Source: Caccovicinus sp964425595 (GTDB lineage Bacteria > Bacillota > Clostridia > Lachnospirales > Lachnospiraceae). From it: a stretch of DNA of 30,654 bases. The position numbers were made by a program, and so were the translations under genes. The notes below the pieces were generated by a model that saw only the letters and a program-made list of their open reading frames with translations, was not told the origin of the DNA and searched no databases. The DNA lies in assembly GCA_964425595.1 (NCBI GenBank), contig CAYRMW010000029.1, positions 1-30,654 on the forward strand, written 5' to 3'. Of the stretch, positions 1 through 7,844 are shown one piece after another; the first letter of the stretch is position 1, and every line of letters starts with the position of its first letter.

Positions 1-151
1 TGAACCGGATGTTTAGGCTGCTGCAGCGCGAGCTTTCGTCTGCGGCAGCCTTTTTCGGCCTTCAGGGGAGGTTTGCGTGCGACGGCGGCATGCATGCGGA
101 GGACGCGTTTGGAGAATGGATAAAAACGAAAAAGGAAAGGCGGGAATACAG

Positions 152-700
152 ATGCAGATCAGAATGGCCAAAGAAAGCGATCTTCCCGGAATGCTGGCGA
201 TCTATGAGAGGGCCAGGAAGTTCATGCGGGAAACAGGAAATCCGGATCAGTGGAAGGACACGGAACCCCGGCCGGAAGTGGTGCTGGAAGGGATCAGGGG
301 CCAAAAGGCCTTCCTGGCTGTGGCGGATGAGACGGAAGCGCGGGACATGAAGGCGAAAGACGCCAAAGAAGAAATTCTGGGCGTGTTTTATTTTGCCATC
401 GAAGACGACGCCACTTACCGGCAGATCTTCGATGGAGCGTGGAAGAATGAAGAACCCTACGGGGTGATCCACCGGGTAGCGTCCGCCGGAAAAGCGAAAG
501 GCTTCGCGGAAAGCTGCTTTGCCTGGTGCGAACGACAGTGCCTGGCGTCTGGATGCCGCAACCTGCGGATCGATACGCACAGGGACAATCGGGTGATGCA
601 GCATGTGCTGGAAAAGAATGGATTCGTCTTTTGCGGAAAGATCTTCCTGAAAGACGGCGCGATGCGGCTGGCCTATCAAAAGGAACTGGCGAAGCGGTGA
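152..700 (+). CDS. GNAT-family N-acetyltransferase
   Basis: A 182-residue protein with the GNAT acetyltransferase layout: an N-terminal beta strand and helix (MQIRMAKESDLPGMLAIYE), a central strand pair around 'EILGVFYFAIEDD', a coenzyme-A pyrophosphate-binding loop region at 'HRVASAGKAKGFAES' (about residues 106-120), and a C-terminal 'NRVMQHVLEKNGFVFCGKI' block typical of motif B. Such enzymes move an acetyl group from acetyl-CoA to an amine; the substrate cannot be read from the sequence. The ATG at 152 is preferred because an AAAGGAAAGG stretch lies about 12 bases upstream; in-frame ATGs at 77 and 116 would add low-similarity sequence. It stands alone, converging on the next gene. Confident on family, not on substrate. 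Confidence 0.85.
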   Translation: MQIRMAKESDLPGMLAIYERARKFMRETGNPDQWKDTEPRPEVVLEGIRGQKAFLAVADETEARDMKAKDAKEEILGVFYFAIEDDATYRQIFDGAWKNEEPYGVIHRVASAGKAKGFAESCFAWCERQCLASGCRNLRIDTHRDNRVMQHVLEKNGFVFCGKIFLKDGAMRLAYQKELAKR

Positions 701-784
701 GCCGGCATGCGCCGGCGCGATGCGGCGCGCCATCCGTCTCACAAAAGAGCAGAGGCGCATCCCGGCTTCCCTGCCGGATGCCTC
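701..784. terminator. GC-rich hairpins between convergent genes
   Basis: Directly after the acetyltransferase stop there is a perfect 6-bp hairpin (GCCGGC, loop ATGC, GCCGGC; 701-716). A second, longer imperfect hairpin at 752-784 pairs GAGGC...CATCC...GGC with GCCGGATGCCTC. Neither has a clear U-run, so termination is inferred from position between convergent genes rather than from a canonical terminator. Confidence 0.35.
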
Positions 785-816
785 CTGTCCGGAGACCGCA
801 GCGCAGGGATATCCGC

Positions 817-1281
817 TTAGCGGATGATGGCGCGGTTCCCCCTGCCGCTCTTTAAGTAGGCGGGGATCGGACGGATCTTGATCACGATGTTGGCCAGAGG
901 GGAAAACATGGTGATCTTTTCCGGATTAGAAGCGGTCAGCGTTTCGTGGATCTCCCGCAGAAAATCGGAGACATTGGTGCATTTGGGGAGACCGAGGATG
1001 CGCTGGCCTTCCGGGCCGTATTTTTCAAAGGTTTCTTCTACCGACAGGATCTCGATGGAATGGATGGTGCCGTAAAGAACGATATTGGAATATTCTTCAA
1101 ACGCGACCTGAACGACTCTGCCGATCAGTTCCGCGTGGCGGGCCGGGTCGGTGGATGTCACCGAGGGAGAACACCAGTAGTCGATAACGGTCAGATTCTC
1201 AGCTTCATAGTTCAGTGCGGTCTGTGCCCAGGCCTCGCTCGTGGTGGGGAGAGAAAGGGCGTTTGGTCTTACAAGTGCCAT
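817..1281 (-). CDS. Conserved-looking protein of unknown function
   Basis: A 154-residue protein that I do not recognise. It begins MALVRPNALSLPTTSEAWAQ, has no signal peptide or membrane segment, a mixed alpha/beta composition and only two cysteines. The start at 1281 is well supported: an AGGAGGTA ribosome binding site sits just upstream, and a near-consensus promoter lies 30-60 bases upstream. The reading frame stays open further upstream, but that extension runs through the promoter and is proline/arginine rich, so it is rejected. The gene is monocistronic, converging on the acetyltransferase and diverging from the MATE exporter. It is likely a real, expressed gene; its role is unknown. 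Confidence 0.7.
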   Translation of the reverse strand: MALVRPNALSLPTTSEAWAQTALNYEAENLTVIDYWCSPSVTSTDPARHAELIGRVVQVAFEEYSNIVLYGTIHSIEILSVEETFEKYGPEGQRILGLPKCTNVSDFLREIHETLTASNPEKITMFSPLANIVIKIRPIPAYLKSGRGNRAIIR

Positions 1282-1312
1282 GATAGTACCTCCTGGTTCT
1301 GCGTTTGCCCCT

Positions 1313-1341
1313 ATTATAGCACGTGGAGTGGCCGCTGTTAA
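1313..1341 (-). promoter_or_regulatory. Sigma-A-type promoter for the unknown gene ending at 817
   Basis: On the minus strand, TTAACA (1336-1341) and TATAAT (1313-1318) are separated by exactly 17 bases. They lie about 30 bases upstream of the ATG at 1281 and its AGGAGG site. This is one of the best promoter matches in the window. Confidence 0.7.
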
Positions 1342-1410
1342 GCGTATTTTGACAGGCGGGGGGCCGGGGGAGGGCGGACGCGGCGCGGCGAAAAATCGAT
1401 AGAATAGCAG

Positions 1411-1439
1411 TTGCAAAAGCGAGATGGTTGTGATATACC
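1411..1439 (+). promoter_or_regulatory. Possible extended -10 promoter for the MATE gene
   Basis: TTGCAA (1411-1416) and TATACC (1434-1439) are spaced by 17 bases, with a TG dinucleotide one base before the -10 (extended -10). They lie about 80 bases upstream of the exporter start. Each hexamer matches the consensus at only four of six positions, so this is tentative. Confidence 0.4.
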
Positions 1440-1519
1440 TATCCACAAAGGGGATGCATCGATCCGGAGAGAACAAAGATCGCGCTGCAGATTTAAGGAA
1501 AGGATAGGGGAAGATAGTG

Positions 1520-2896
1520 ATGAAAAAGTCTTACGAAATGGACATGTGCAATGGCCCTCTGCTGGGGAAGATCCTTCTGTATGCGATTCCGCTGATGCTG
1601 TCCAGTATTTTGCAGCTGCTGTTTAACGCGGCGGACGTGATCGTGGTCGGGCGTTTTGCCGGCCACGAGTCCCTGGCGGCGGTCGGCTCGACCAGCTCGC
1701 TGATCAATATGCTGATCAATGTGTTTATCGGCCTGTCCGTGGGGACCAATGTGCTGGTGGCGCAGCATTACGGAGCGGGCCGAAAGGATCAGCTTAAGGA
1801 GACGGTGCACACGGCGGTGACCATCAGCCTGGTGTGCGGGACCTTTCTGATCTTTGTGGGGCTGCTTTTGTCCAGGCCGCTTCTCCAGTTAATGGGTACG
1901 CCGGATGACGTGCTGGACAAGGCGACGCTTTATGTGCGGCTCTACTTTGTCGGAATGCCGGTTTTGATGCTGTACAACTTTGGCTCCGCTATCCTGCGCG
2001 CGGTGGGCGATACCCGAAGGCCGCTGGTATTTCTGGTGATCGCCGGTGTGGTCAACGCGGTGCTGAACCTGTTTTTCGTTATCTGTCTTAATATGGATGT
2101 GGCCGGTGTGGCGTTAGCGACGGTGATCTCGGAGTGCATCTCCGCGCTGCTGGTATGCCGGTGCCTGATCCGGACCGACGGGCCTTACCGCCTGATCCTC
2201 TCGCAGCTGGGGATCAATCGGATCGCGCTGAAACGGATCGCCAGGATCGGCCTGCCGGCCGGATTCCAGGGGGCCGTGTTCTCGGTTTCCAACGTCCTGA
2301 TCCAGTCCTCCGTGAATTCCTTCGGCTCGGTGGCGATGGCCGGAAATACGGCTTCCGCAAACCTGGAGGGCTTCGTCTACAACGCGATGAACGCGCTGTA
2401 CCAGACGAATTTAAGCTTTACCAGCCAGAATCTGGGCGGCGGGAAATACAGCAGGCTGAACCGGGTCCTGCTGTTATGCTGGGTCACGGTCACCGTCGTG
2501 GGCGTGGTGATGGGCGGCGGTTTCGTTCTGGCGGGAAATTGGCTGCTTCAGGTCTATTCTTCCGATCCGGAAGTGATCCGGTACGGGATGCTGCGCCTGG
2601 CCATTGTCTGCGGTCCGTATTTTCTCTGCGGATGGATGGATGTCCTTGTGGGAAGCATGCGGGGCATGGGCCGTTCCGTGGTTCCCATGCTGGTGTCGCT
2701 GACGGGAGCCTGCGGCTTTCGGGTGCTGTGGATCCTGACCGTCTTCCGCTGGCAGCACAGCCTGGTCACACTGTATGTGTCTTATCCGGTATCCTGGCTG
2801 CTCACATCCTGCGTGCACTTCATCTGTTTTTTATATATCCGGAAGAAGTTCCCGAAGGAGGATGCCCCGTGTCCGGCTGCACTGCTGCAAAATTAA
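1520..2896 (+). CDS. MATE-family cation-driven multidrug exporter
   Basis: A 458-residue integral membrane protein with the twelve hydrophobic segments of MATE transporters. Family signatures are visible at the N-terminus ('GPLLGKILLYAIPLMLSSIL', 'NAADVIVVGRFAG', 'SVGTNVLVAQHYGAG') and in the second half ('GLPAGFQGAVFSVSNVLIQ'), reflecting the two-fold repeat. MATE proteins export cationic or amphipathic compounds using Na+ or H+ gradients; the substrate is unknown. The ATG at 1520 follows an AAGGAAAGGATAGGGG stretch; a GTG one codon earlier is an alternative. Length is normal for the family. It converges on the PHP gene with only 12 bases between stop codons. Confidence 0.92.
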   Translation: MKKSYEMDMCNGPLLGKILLYAIPLMLSSILQLLFNAADVIVVGRFAGHESLAAVGSTSSLINMLINVFIGLSVGTNVLVAQHYGAGRKDQLKETVHTAVTISLVCGTFLIFVGLLLSRPLLQLMGTPDDVLDKATLYVRLYFVGMPVLMLYNFGSAILRAVGDTRRPLVFLVIAGVVNAVLNLFFVICLNMDVAGVALATVISECISALLVCRCLIRTDGPYRLILSQLGINRIALKRIARIGLPAGFQGAVFSVSNVLIQSSVNSFGSVAMAGNTASANLEGFVYNAMNALYQTNLSFTSQNLGGGKYSRLNRVLLLCWVTVTVVGVVMGGGFVLAGNWLLQVYSSDPEVIRYGMLRLAIVCGPYFLCGWMDVLVGSMRGMGRSVVPMLVSLTGACGFRVLWILTVFRWQHSLVTLYVSYPVSWLLTSCVHFICFLYIRKKFPKEDAPCPAALLQN

Positions 2897-2908
2897 TTGA
2901 GTTTAACC

Positions 2909-3643
2909 TCATTCCCGGCTGCGGGATATGGGGGAGAGAAGCGCCTGCACGATCGCGTCGGCGCTTTTTTCTTCGGCCGGGATCGTGAGGCGGGGCTCGC
3001 TGATCTGCGTCAGGTCATGCGCGTCGGAATTGCTGATGATCCGGCAGCCTTCCAGGTAGGGATTTCGCTGCTTCAGTTCATGAAGCTGCCGCAGATCCTT
3101 TACTTCCGCTGTGGTAAACCGGCTGTCCGGGGGGACAAAGCCCAGGTTTGACAGGAGGCTGTTTGATGCCTTGTCAATATGCGCGGGAAACATGACGCCG
3201 TCATAGCTTCGGACCAGCTCCCACAGCGCATCGAAAGAGATATCGGTGCTGTTGACCAGAAGATGCGGGATCGTCCCGCAGATCTGGTCCCGGCAGTCGT
3301 AGATCAGCTGGCGGCCGAAGATCTCCTCATTATTGGGGAAGGGGATCAGGCGGCGGTAGACGTACCCGTCAAAGTCCATAGCCGCTTCCAGCCGGGGAAA
3401 GAGGCAGACCGCGTGGACCTCCTCGGCGGTGGTCAGTTCCATGCCCGGGACAGCCAGGACACCGTATTCCTTAGCGGCGGCCAGGAGGGCCGGGCAGTTT
3501 TTGCAGGAGTTATGATCCGTCAGGGCGATCACGTCCAGCCCAAGGACTGCCGCCATGCCGGCGATATTGGCCGGCGTCATGTCGTCGTCTCCACATGGAG
3601 AAAGGCAGGAATGGATGTGGAGATCGTAGGTAAGGCTTAACAT
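2909..3643 (-). CDS. PHP-domain metal-dependent phosphoesterase
   Basis: A 244-residue PHP-fold protein. Metal-binding motifs are in order: 'DLHIHSCLSPCG' (about residue 7), 'ALTDHNS' (about 40), a conserved Glu in 'GMELTT', 'FPAHID', and 'SNSDAHD' near the C-terminus. These histidines and aspartates bind a two- or three-metal centre that hydrolyses phosphoesters; the substrate is unknown. The start at 3643 places the first motif at the N-terminus as expected, and overlaps the upstream DRTGG gene by 7 bases, so translation is probably coupled. It is the last gene of the HydS-like cluster, an association known for PHP proteins beside clostridial hydrogenases. A role in the signalling output of that cluster is inference. 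Confidence 0.85.
   Translation of the reverse strand: MLSLTYDLHIHSCLSPCGDDDMTPANIAGMAAVLGLDVIALTDHNSCKNCPALLAAAKEYGVLAVPGMELTTAEEVHAVCLFPRLEAAMDFDGYVYRRLIPFPNNEEIFGRQLIYDCRDQICGTIPHLLVNSTDISFDALWELVRSYDGVMFPAHIDKASNSLLSNLGFVPPDSRFTTAEVKDLRQLHELKQRNPYLEGCRIISNSDAHDLTQISEPRLTIPAEEKSADAIVQALLSPISRSRE
2941..2970 (+). terminator. Intrinsic terminator for the MATE gene, inside the PHP 3' end
   Basis: GCGCC (2941-2945) pairs with GGCGC (2960-2964), an inner ACG/CGT pairing strengthens the stem, and a run of six T follows (2965-2970). It lies about 45 bases after the MATE stop and is read in the plus direction, within the last codons of the opposing PHP gene. Confidence 0.6.
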
Positions 3644-3987
3644 GGCTCTTTCCCGGGCAGCTTCCGGTAGACCGCCAGAGCCGCTTCGAAGATGGAAAGA
3701 TCCGTCTTCAGGACGGTGATGCCCTGGGTCTTTGCCTTGGCGGCGGCTGCCTGATCGAGCGTGCAGCCCTCCGCCAGGATGACGCAGGCGGCATCGGTCA
3801 GAGAAGCCACCGCCAGGGTGTTCATGTTTCCCATGACGGTTACCCAGGCGCACCCTGCCGGGGCCCTGCCCATGGCTACGCTCAGAAGATCGCAGCAGAA
3901 GGGGACGGTGATCGCCCGTCCGGTGTCCTCGCCTTCATTCAGCAGGGCAAAGAGCCCGCTGTCGATTAATTGCTGAACCGTAAACAT
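3637..3987 (-). CDS. DRTGG-domain protein (distal copy)
   Basis: A 116-residue protein of the DRTGG fold, starting 'MFTVQQLIDSGLFALLNEGE' and containing 'FCCDLLSVAMGRAPAGCAWVTVMGNMNTLAVA', the usual mid-domain pattern of stand-alone DRTGG proteins beside hydrogenase genes. DRTGG domains are otherwise found next to CBS domains and in phosphotransacetylase-like proteins, and are thought to bind small ligands; no enzymatic role is established. A GGAGG site lies inside the 3' end of the HydS-like gene, whose stop codon is three bases upstream of this ATG. It is paired with a second DRTGG gene at 5807-6154, which suggests two related ligand-sensing subunits. Confidence 0.75.
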   Translation of the reverse strand: MFTVQQLIDSGLFALLNEGEDTGRAITVPFCCDLLSVAMGRAPAGCAWVTVMGNMNTLAVASLTDAACVILAEGCTLDQAAAAKAKTQGITVLKTDLSIFEAALAVYRKLPGKEPC

Positions 3988-3990
3988 CGA

Positions 3991-5385
3991 TTAAGAATCC
4001 TCCTCTCCCTCCAGGCCGTTTAACCGGTTCATCTCATCGGAGATTTGCTGGATGTATTTTTTCAGGATCTGCAGCGTCTCCTGGCCGCCCCGGCCGCTTT
4101 CGGCCAGGTCATCGGCAAGGATGGAAACTTCCTCCGACAGCCGGTGCAGATTTTCGCGCAGATAGTAGACACAGTCCGTTTCCTGGGCCTGGCCGCGGAC
4201 GATATCCTCGGCTAACGCCTTGCAGGTGGGCGCGCCGCAGGAACCGCAGTCTAAGCCGGGCAGCTTCCTGCACAGACGTTCCACCTGGTTTAAGCGGGTG
4301 AAGCTTTCCATCATGGTATCGCCAAGGCGAAGGACCGGCTCATACTGCACGCCGGTGGTCCAGGGGATCACCGCCGCCTCATCCTCGGTCATGTGGGTGC
4401 GGGCCACCGGCATATACCGGCGCAGACGCTTAAGCTTGGCTTCGGCCACGTAAGGATTCTCCACGGTCAGGACGCCGCCGACGCAGCCGCCGTTGCAGGC
4501 GTTAAGTTCGATAAATTCCAGATTGGAAAACTTCTGGTCTTCCAGATCTTCCAGGACGCGGATCACATTTTCGATGCCGTCCGCCGCCAGATAGTTTTCG
4601 GACAGAAGGCCGCTGGATTCCCCGCCGCTCCTGCCCCAGCTGATCCCGATCTTCCCGGAAGTGCCGATCTCCGGGTAGTCGGCGCCGACGGATTTCATCC
4701 GGGCAAGGAGCTGCGGGTAGATGTCCTTGATGGCGAGGACACGGTCCACCTGGCTGTGTTCATTGCCCAGAGGGGATCTGACGTAAGTCACCTTGGATGG
4801 ACAGGGCGAGATAAAGAAGATGCCGATCTTTTCCCGTGGCAGCCCGGTCTTATCCATGGCCTGCTTTACCGCAAGCATGGCCGCCACCTCCACCGGTGGG
4901 TTAAGGGGAAGCATGTGCGGGATGAGATTCGGAAACCGGACGCGGATCAGCCGCACCACCGACGGGCAGGCGGTGCTGATGATCGGGAACTGCTCCTGGT
5001 GTTTTGCGAGATACTCCCGGGTAGCTTCCGATACCAGCTCGGCCGCGGCGCCGACCTCAAACACATCATGAAAGCCCATCAGCAGGAGGGCATTTAAGAT
5101 GATGTTCACATCGTCCAGGTTGTTGAACTGGCTGTAAAGGCTGGGGGCGGGCAGCGCGACGGTGTACTCGTACTGTTTCAGATCCTCCGGTTTATCGTAA
5201 ATGGCGTATTTGGCATGATGGGGACAGACGCGGATGCATTCGCCGCAGTCAATGCAGAATTTACTCTTGATCTGGGCTTTTCCGTTTCGGACCCGAATGG
5301 CTTCGGTGGGGCATCGCTTGATGCAGTTGATGCAGCCCTTGCACAGATCCGGATCCAGACGGACGGAGTGATAAAACTTATCCAT
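3991..5385 (-). CDS. HydS-like putative sensory [FeFe]-hydrogenase homologue
   Basis: A 464-residue iron-sulfur protein. Domains in order: two [4Fe-4S] ferredoxin motifs (CKGCINCIKRC about 15-25; CIDCGECIRVC about 44-54), an H-cluster domain (about 75-330), and a four-cysteine [4Fe-4S] domain (CGSCGAPTC at 380-388 plus C405), then a helical tail. All four H-cluster ligand positions seem kept: C140 in 'STACPSV', C195 in 'SPCPSK', and C297 and C301 in 'ACNGGCVGG'. The proton-relay cysteine before C140 is alanine. That Cys-to-Ala change is known in the sensory hydrogenase HydS of Thermotoga maritima, so this is probably a slow sensor rather than a bulk H2 producer. There is no PAS domain. Its ATG shares a base with the stop of the upstream ATPase gene (TAATG). 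Confidence 0.85.
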   Translation of the reverse strand: MDKFYHSVRLDPDLCKGCINCIKRCPTEAIRVRNGKAQIKSKFCIDCGECIRVCPHHAKYAIYDKPEDLKQYEYTVALPAPSLYSQFNNLDDVNIILNALLLMGFHDVFEVGAAAELVSEATREYLAKHQEQFPIISTACPSVVRLIRVRFPNLIPHMLPLNPPVEVAAMLAVKQAMDKTGLPREKIGIFFISPCPSKVTYVRSPLGNEHSQVDRVLAIKDIYPQLLARMKSVGADYPEIGTSGKIGISWGRSGGESSGLLSENYLAADGIENVIRVLEDLEDQKFSNLEFIELNACNGGCVGGVLTVENPYVAEAKLKRLRRYMPVARTHMTEDEAAVIPWTTGVQYEPVLRLGDTMMESFTRLNQVERLCRKLPGLDCGSCGAPTCKALAEDIVRGQAQETDCVYYLRENLHRLSEEVSILADDLAESGRGGQETLQILKKYIQQISDEMNRLNGLEGEEDS

Positions 5386-5807
5386 TAAACATTCACCACC
5401 ATTGTTATTTTTGTGCCGACGCCAAGCCGGGTTTCGATCTCCATGGAGTCGGTGTATTTTTTCATATTGGGGAGGCCCATCCCGGCGCCAAAGCCCAGCG
5501 AACGGATCTCATCCGGAGCGGTGGAGTAGCCGGCCTGCATGGCCAGACTGATATCGGGGATGCCGGGCCCCACATCATCCAGTACCATGGTGATCTGTTC
5601 CGGCGTGATTTCCACACGGATCTCGCCGCCCCGGGCGTGGATCACCATGTTGATCTCGCCTTCGTACATGGCGATGGCCACCTTGCGGACGGCGTCAGGG
5701 CTGATGCCCAGCTGCTTTAATTTTCGTTTGACATCGCTGCTGGCTTCCCCGGCGCGGGTAAAGTCATCCGGCGATATATGGTAAGTCAGGCGAATCGCGT
5801 CATCCAT
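5385..5807 (-). CDS. GHKL ATPase, anti-sigma-factor-kinase-like
   Basis: A 140-residue single-domain ATP-binding protein of the GHKL (histidine kinase/anti-sigma factor) superfamily. The N box is 'EGEINMVIHA', the G1 box is 'DDVGPGIPD', and the G2 box is 'GFGAGMGLPNMKKYTD'. It has no receiver, sensor or His-phosphoacceptor domain, so it resembles RsbW/SpoIIAB-like serine kinases more than a complete histidine kinase. The start at 5807 has a GGAGGTGC site and its ATG overlaps the upstream DRTGG stop (TGATG). It lies between a DRTGG protein and the HydS-like protein. A phospho-signalling role linked to the iron-sulfur sensor is inference. Confidence 0.82.
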   Translation of the reverse strand: MDDAIRLTYHISPDDFTRAGEASSDVKRKLKQLGISPDAVRKVAIAMYEGEINMVIHARGGEIRVEITPEQITMVLDDVGPGIPDISLAMQAGYSTAPDEIRSLGFGAGMGLPNMKKYTDSMEIETRLGVGTKITMVVNV

Positions 5808-6154
5808 CAGGTCGCACCTCCGCCCAGCCCGGCAGCGTACAGCATGCCGCATGATGAAAACATCCGATGACCGGTCGAGAGGACGGCAAGTCCGCGCTCT
5901 TTGGCCATCTGGATCACGGAATCGTCAGGTACTTTGCCGCGGACGAAGACAAGACAGACGATATCCAGCATCTCGGCCGTGCGGATCACCTGGGGATTGC
6001 AGAGTCCGGTGAGGAGGATGGAGTGATCTTTCGAGAAAGCCAGGACATCACTCATCATGTCGGATCCGCAGGCAGAGCGGACTTCCTGGTCCATCAGTTC
6101 CTCCCCGGTCAGCACGCGGGCATCTAAGATTTCTTTTACATCGTTTACGGTCAT
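5807..6154 (-). CDS. DRTGG-domain protein (proximal copy)
   Basis: A 115-residue DRTGG-domain protein: 'MTVNDVKEILDARVLTGEEL' followed by 'ACGSDMMSDVLAFSKDHSILLTGLCNPQVIRTAEM', close to the usual form of the domain in hydrogenase neighbourhoods. It has a clear AAGGAG site and is the first gene of the five-gene HydS-like cluster. Only 63 bases separate it from the upstream GH27 gene on the same strand, so read-through from the galactosidase promoter is possible. It differs clearly in sequence from the second DRTGG copy at 3637-3987. Function is unknown beyond likely ligand binding. Confidence 0.78.
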   Translation of the reverse strand: MTVNDVKEILDARVLTGEELMDQEVRSACGSDMMSDVLAFSKDHSILLTGLCNPQVIRTAEMLDIVCLVFVRGKVPDDSVIQMAKERGLAVLSTGHRMFSSCGMLYAAGLGGGAT

Positions 6155-6217
6155 AGAAGGTTCTCCTTTTTACGTGGATTTGAATAGGTTGTGCAGCAGG
6201 AAATTTCCCCGCGAAGA

Positions 6218-7579
6218 CTATACGGAGCGGGCTTCCCAGATCACGCACCCGTGCGCGGGGATGGCCCGCGCGATCTGCCCGTCGGCGACGGTCAGCTCTT
6301 CGTTGTCCCAAAGGTCGGAAAGGCGCAGCGGGAAGGAACTGCCGGGCATCGGCGCGGCTCCGGCAAGGAACCGGGAGGAAGGCTCCCATTCCAGGACTTC
6401 GTTCCAGTCTGCCCGGATCGTGCGCGTCTCGTCGCTTAAGTTAAACAGCGCCAGGAAGCGGGCGCCGGTTTCCGGATCAACAGCGGTCCAAACAGCTTCC
6501 GATGCATTGAGGCGCAGCTGCCTTGCAGGGAAGGGAAGGAGGGCGAGGATCTTCCGGTTCGTCAGGAGAGCGAGGGTCTGCTCATCCAGCATGGTCAGTT
6601 CCGCGCCGAGCATCAGGGGAGAACCGAAGATGCACCACAGGGTCATCATGGTCCGCTGCTCCGCAAAGGTAAGGCGGGTGTCGCGTTCCTGCCCGAAGCC
6701 TTTCCCGATGCGGCCCAGGGGAAGCATATCGCAGTCCGGATAGCAGCCGGGGGAGACATGGTCCTGCCACAGCTGGCAGCGGCGGAACATATCCTTTAAG
6801 AGCGCCCAGTCGTCCCAGAAGTCATCGGTCACCCGCCACATATTGGCATATTTTTCGTAATACCAGGCCTGTTCGATCAGGGCAGGTCCAGGGGAAAGGG
6901 AGAGGACGATGGGACGGCCGCACCGTGCGATGGCGTTGGCCAGCATCCGGATCTCCTCTTTGCCCGCGAAAGGATCGCCGGGATAAGCGGGAGAAAACGG
7001 CTGGTTATTGGTATTGCAGATATCGTCGCATTTGATAAAATCAACGCCCCAGGATGCGTAAAGCTCAAGAAGAGAATCATAATACGCCTGTCCCTCCGGC
7101 GTATTCCGGACACCGTACATATCCGGGTTCCAGCGGCAGATCGAGTGGGGATCGGCGACCTGAGCGGCGTCTGCCCCGCATCCTTTGATCGGGAGATGCT
7201 CATGGGCAGCCTGACGGGGGATGCCCCGCATGATGTGGATCCCGAATTTCAGCCCCAGTCCGTGGATATATTCGGCAAGGGGAGCGAAGCCTTTCCCGCC
7301 GGCGCTGGAAGGGAAGCGCTCCGGGTCGGGGAGAAGACGGGCAAAGGGATCGATCTCCATGCGGGAAAAGGGGATATACTGAAACTGCTCCCGCATGGCG
7401 CCGGGACGGGATACATACCACTGGATATCCACCACCACGTATTCCCATCCGAACGGCTTTAGCTGTTCGGCCATCCGGCGCGCGTTGCGTTTGACCTGCT
7501 CTTCGTTTACCGAAGTGTCATAGTAATCATAACTGTTCCAGCCCATGGGCGGGAGCGGTGCAAAATGGTTTTTGTTCAT
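6218..7579 (-). CDS. GH27-family alpha-galactosidase
   Basis: A 453-residue glycoside hydrolase of family 27. It has the N-terminal 'PPMGWNSYDYY' signature, a (beta/alpha)8 barrel with 'VDFIKCDDIC' (nucleophile D185), 'RVTDDFWDDW' (acid/base D252 or D253), 'GCYPDCDMLPLG' and 'WCIFGSPLMLG', and a C-terminal beta-sandwich. No signal peptide is seen, so it acts in the cytoplasm, probably removing terminal alpha-galactose from imported oligosaccharides such as melibiose or raffinose types. Some GH27 members cleave other sugars (for example beta-L-arabinopyranosides), so substrate is not certain. A GGAGG site precedes the ATG. No transporter or regulator gene is adjacent. Confidence 0.88.
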   Translation of the reverse strand: MNKNHFAPLPPMGWNSYDYYDTSVNEEQVKRNARRMAEQLKPFGWEYVVVDIQWYVSRPGAMREQFQYIPFSRMEIDPFARLLPDPERFPSSAGGKGFAPLAEYIHGLGLKFGIHIMRGIPRQAAHEHLPIKGCGADAAQVADPHSICRWNPDMYGVRNTPEGQAYYDSLLELYASWGVDFIKCDDICNTNNQPFSPAYPGDPFAGKEEIRMLANAIARCGRPIVLSLSPGPALIEQAWYYEKYANMWRVTDDFWDDWALLKDMFRRCQLWQDHVSPGCYPDCDMLPLGRIGKGFGQERDTRLTFAEQRTMMTLWCIFGSPLMLGAELTMLDEQTLALLTNRKILALLPFPARQLRLNASEAVWTAVDPETGARFLALFNLSDETRTIRADWNEVLEWEPSSRFLAGAAPMPGSSFPLRLSDLWDNEELTVADGQIARAIPAHGCVIWEARSV

Positions 7580-7634
7580 CGTCAGTCCTCCTGGTGTGCT
7601 ATGCCTGCGTCAGGGCAGATGTTCTATGTGGATG

Positions 7635-7663
7635 ATTATAGCGCATATGAGGCGGGTTTTCCA
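7635..7663 (-). promoter_or_regulatory. Probable promoter for the GH27 gene
   Basis: On the minus strand there is a perfect -10 TATAAT (7635-7640), with TGGAAA (7658-7663) 17 bases upstream as a weak -35. It lies about 55 bases before the ATG. A strong -10 with a poor -35 often indicates activator dependence, but no activator site is recognised. Confidence 0.5.
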
Positions 7664-7702
7664 GCTATCTTGACGTTAAATCCGCCGGTTTGGGAAGAAC
7701 AT

Positions 7703-7764
7703 TTGTGAAAAATTCTTGAGAAAAAACAATCAATGTAGATTTTTTCACAATTACGTGTTAAAAT
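7703..7764 (+). promoter_or_regulatory. Hydrogenase operon promoter with Rex-like operator
   Basis: An extended -10 (TGTTAAAAT, 7756-7764) lies 80 bases before the first hydrogenase gene. Directly upstream, 7733-7750 matches the Rex operator consensus (TTGTGAAA-N2-TTTCACAA) at 12 of 16 defined positions, with a perfect right half TTTTCACAA. A further half-site TTGTGAAAAA at 7703-7712 forms a perfect 10-bp inverted repeat with 7741-7750, separated by 28 bases. Rex represses fermentation and hydrogenase genes in Clostridia until NADH rises. Rex control here is inferred from this match. Confidence 0.5.
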
Positions 7765-7844
7765 ATAGCTACACTGCACAGGTGCGAGAACGCTTAAGAA
7801 GCGGCCTGCGGATACCCGCAGGCATGAAATAAGGAGGTTTCACC

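Noticed and set aside
1282..1476. N-terminal extension of the unknown protein at 817-1281
   Set aside because: It would read through its own TATAAT promoter and AGGAGG site and is proline/arginine-rich low-complexity sequence.
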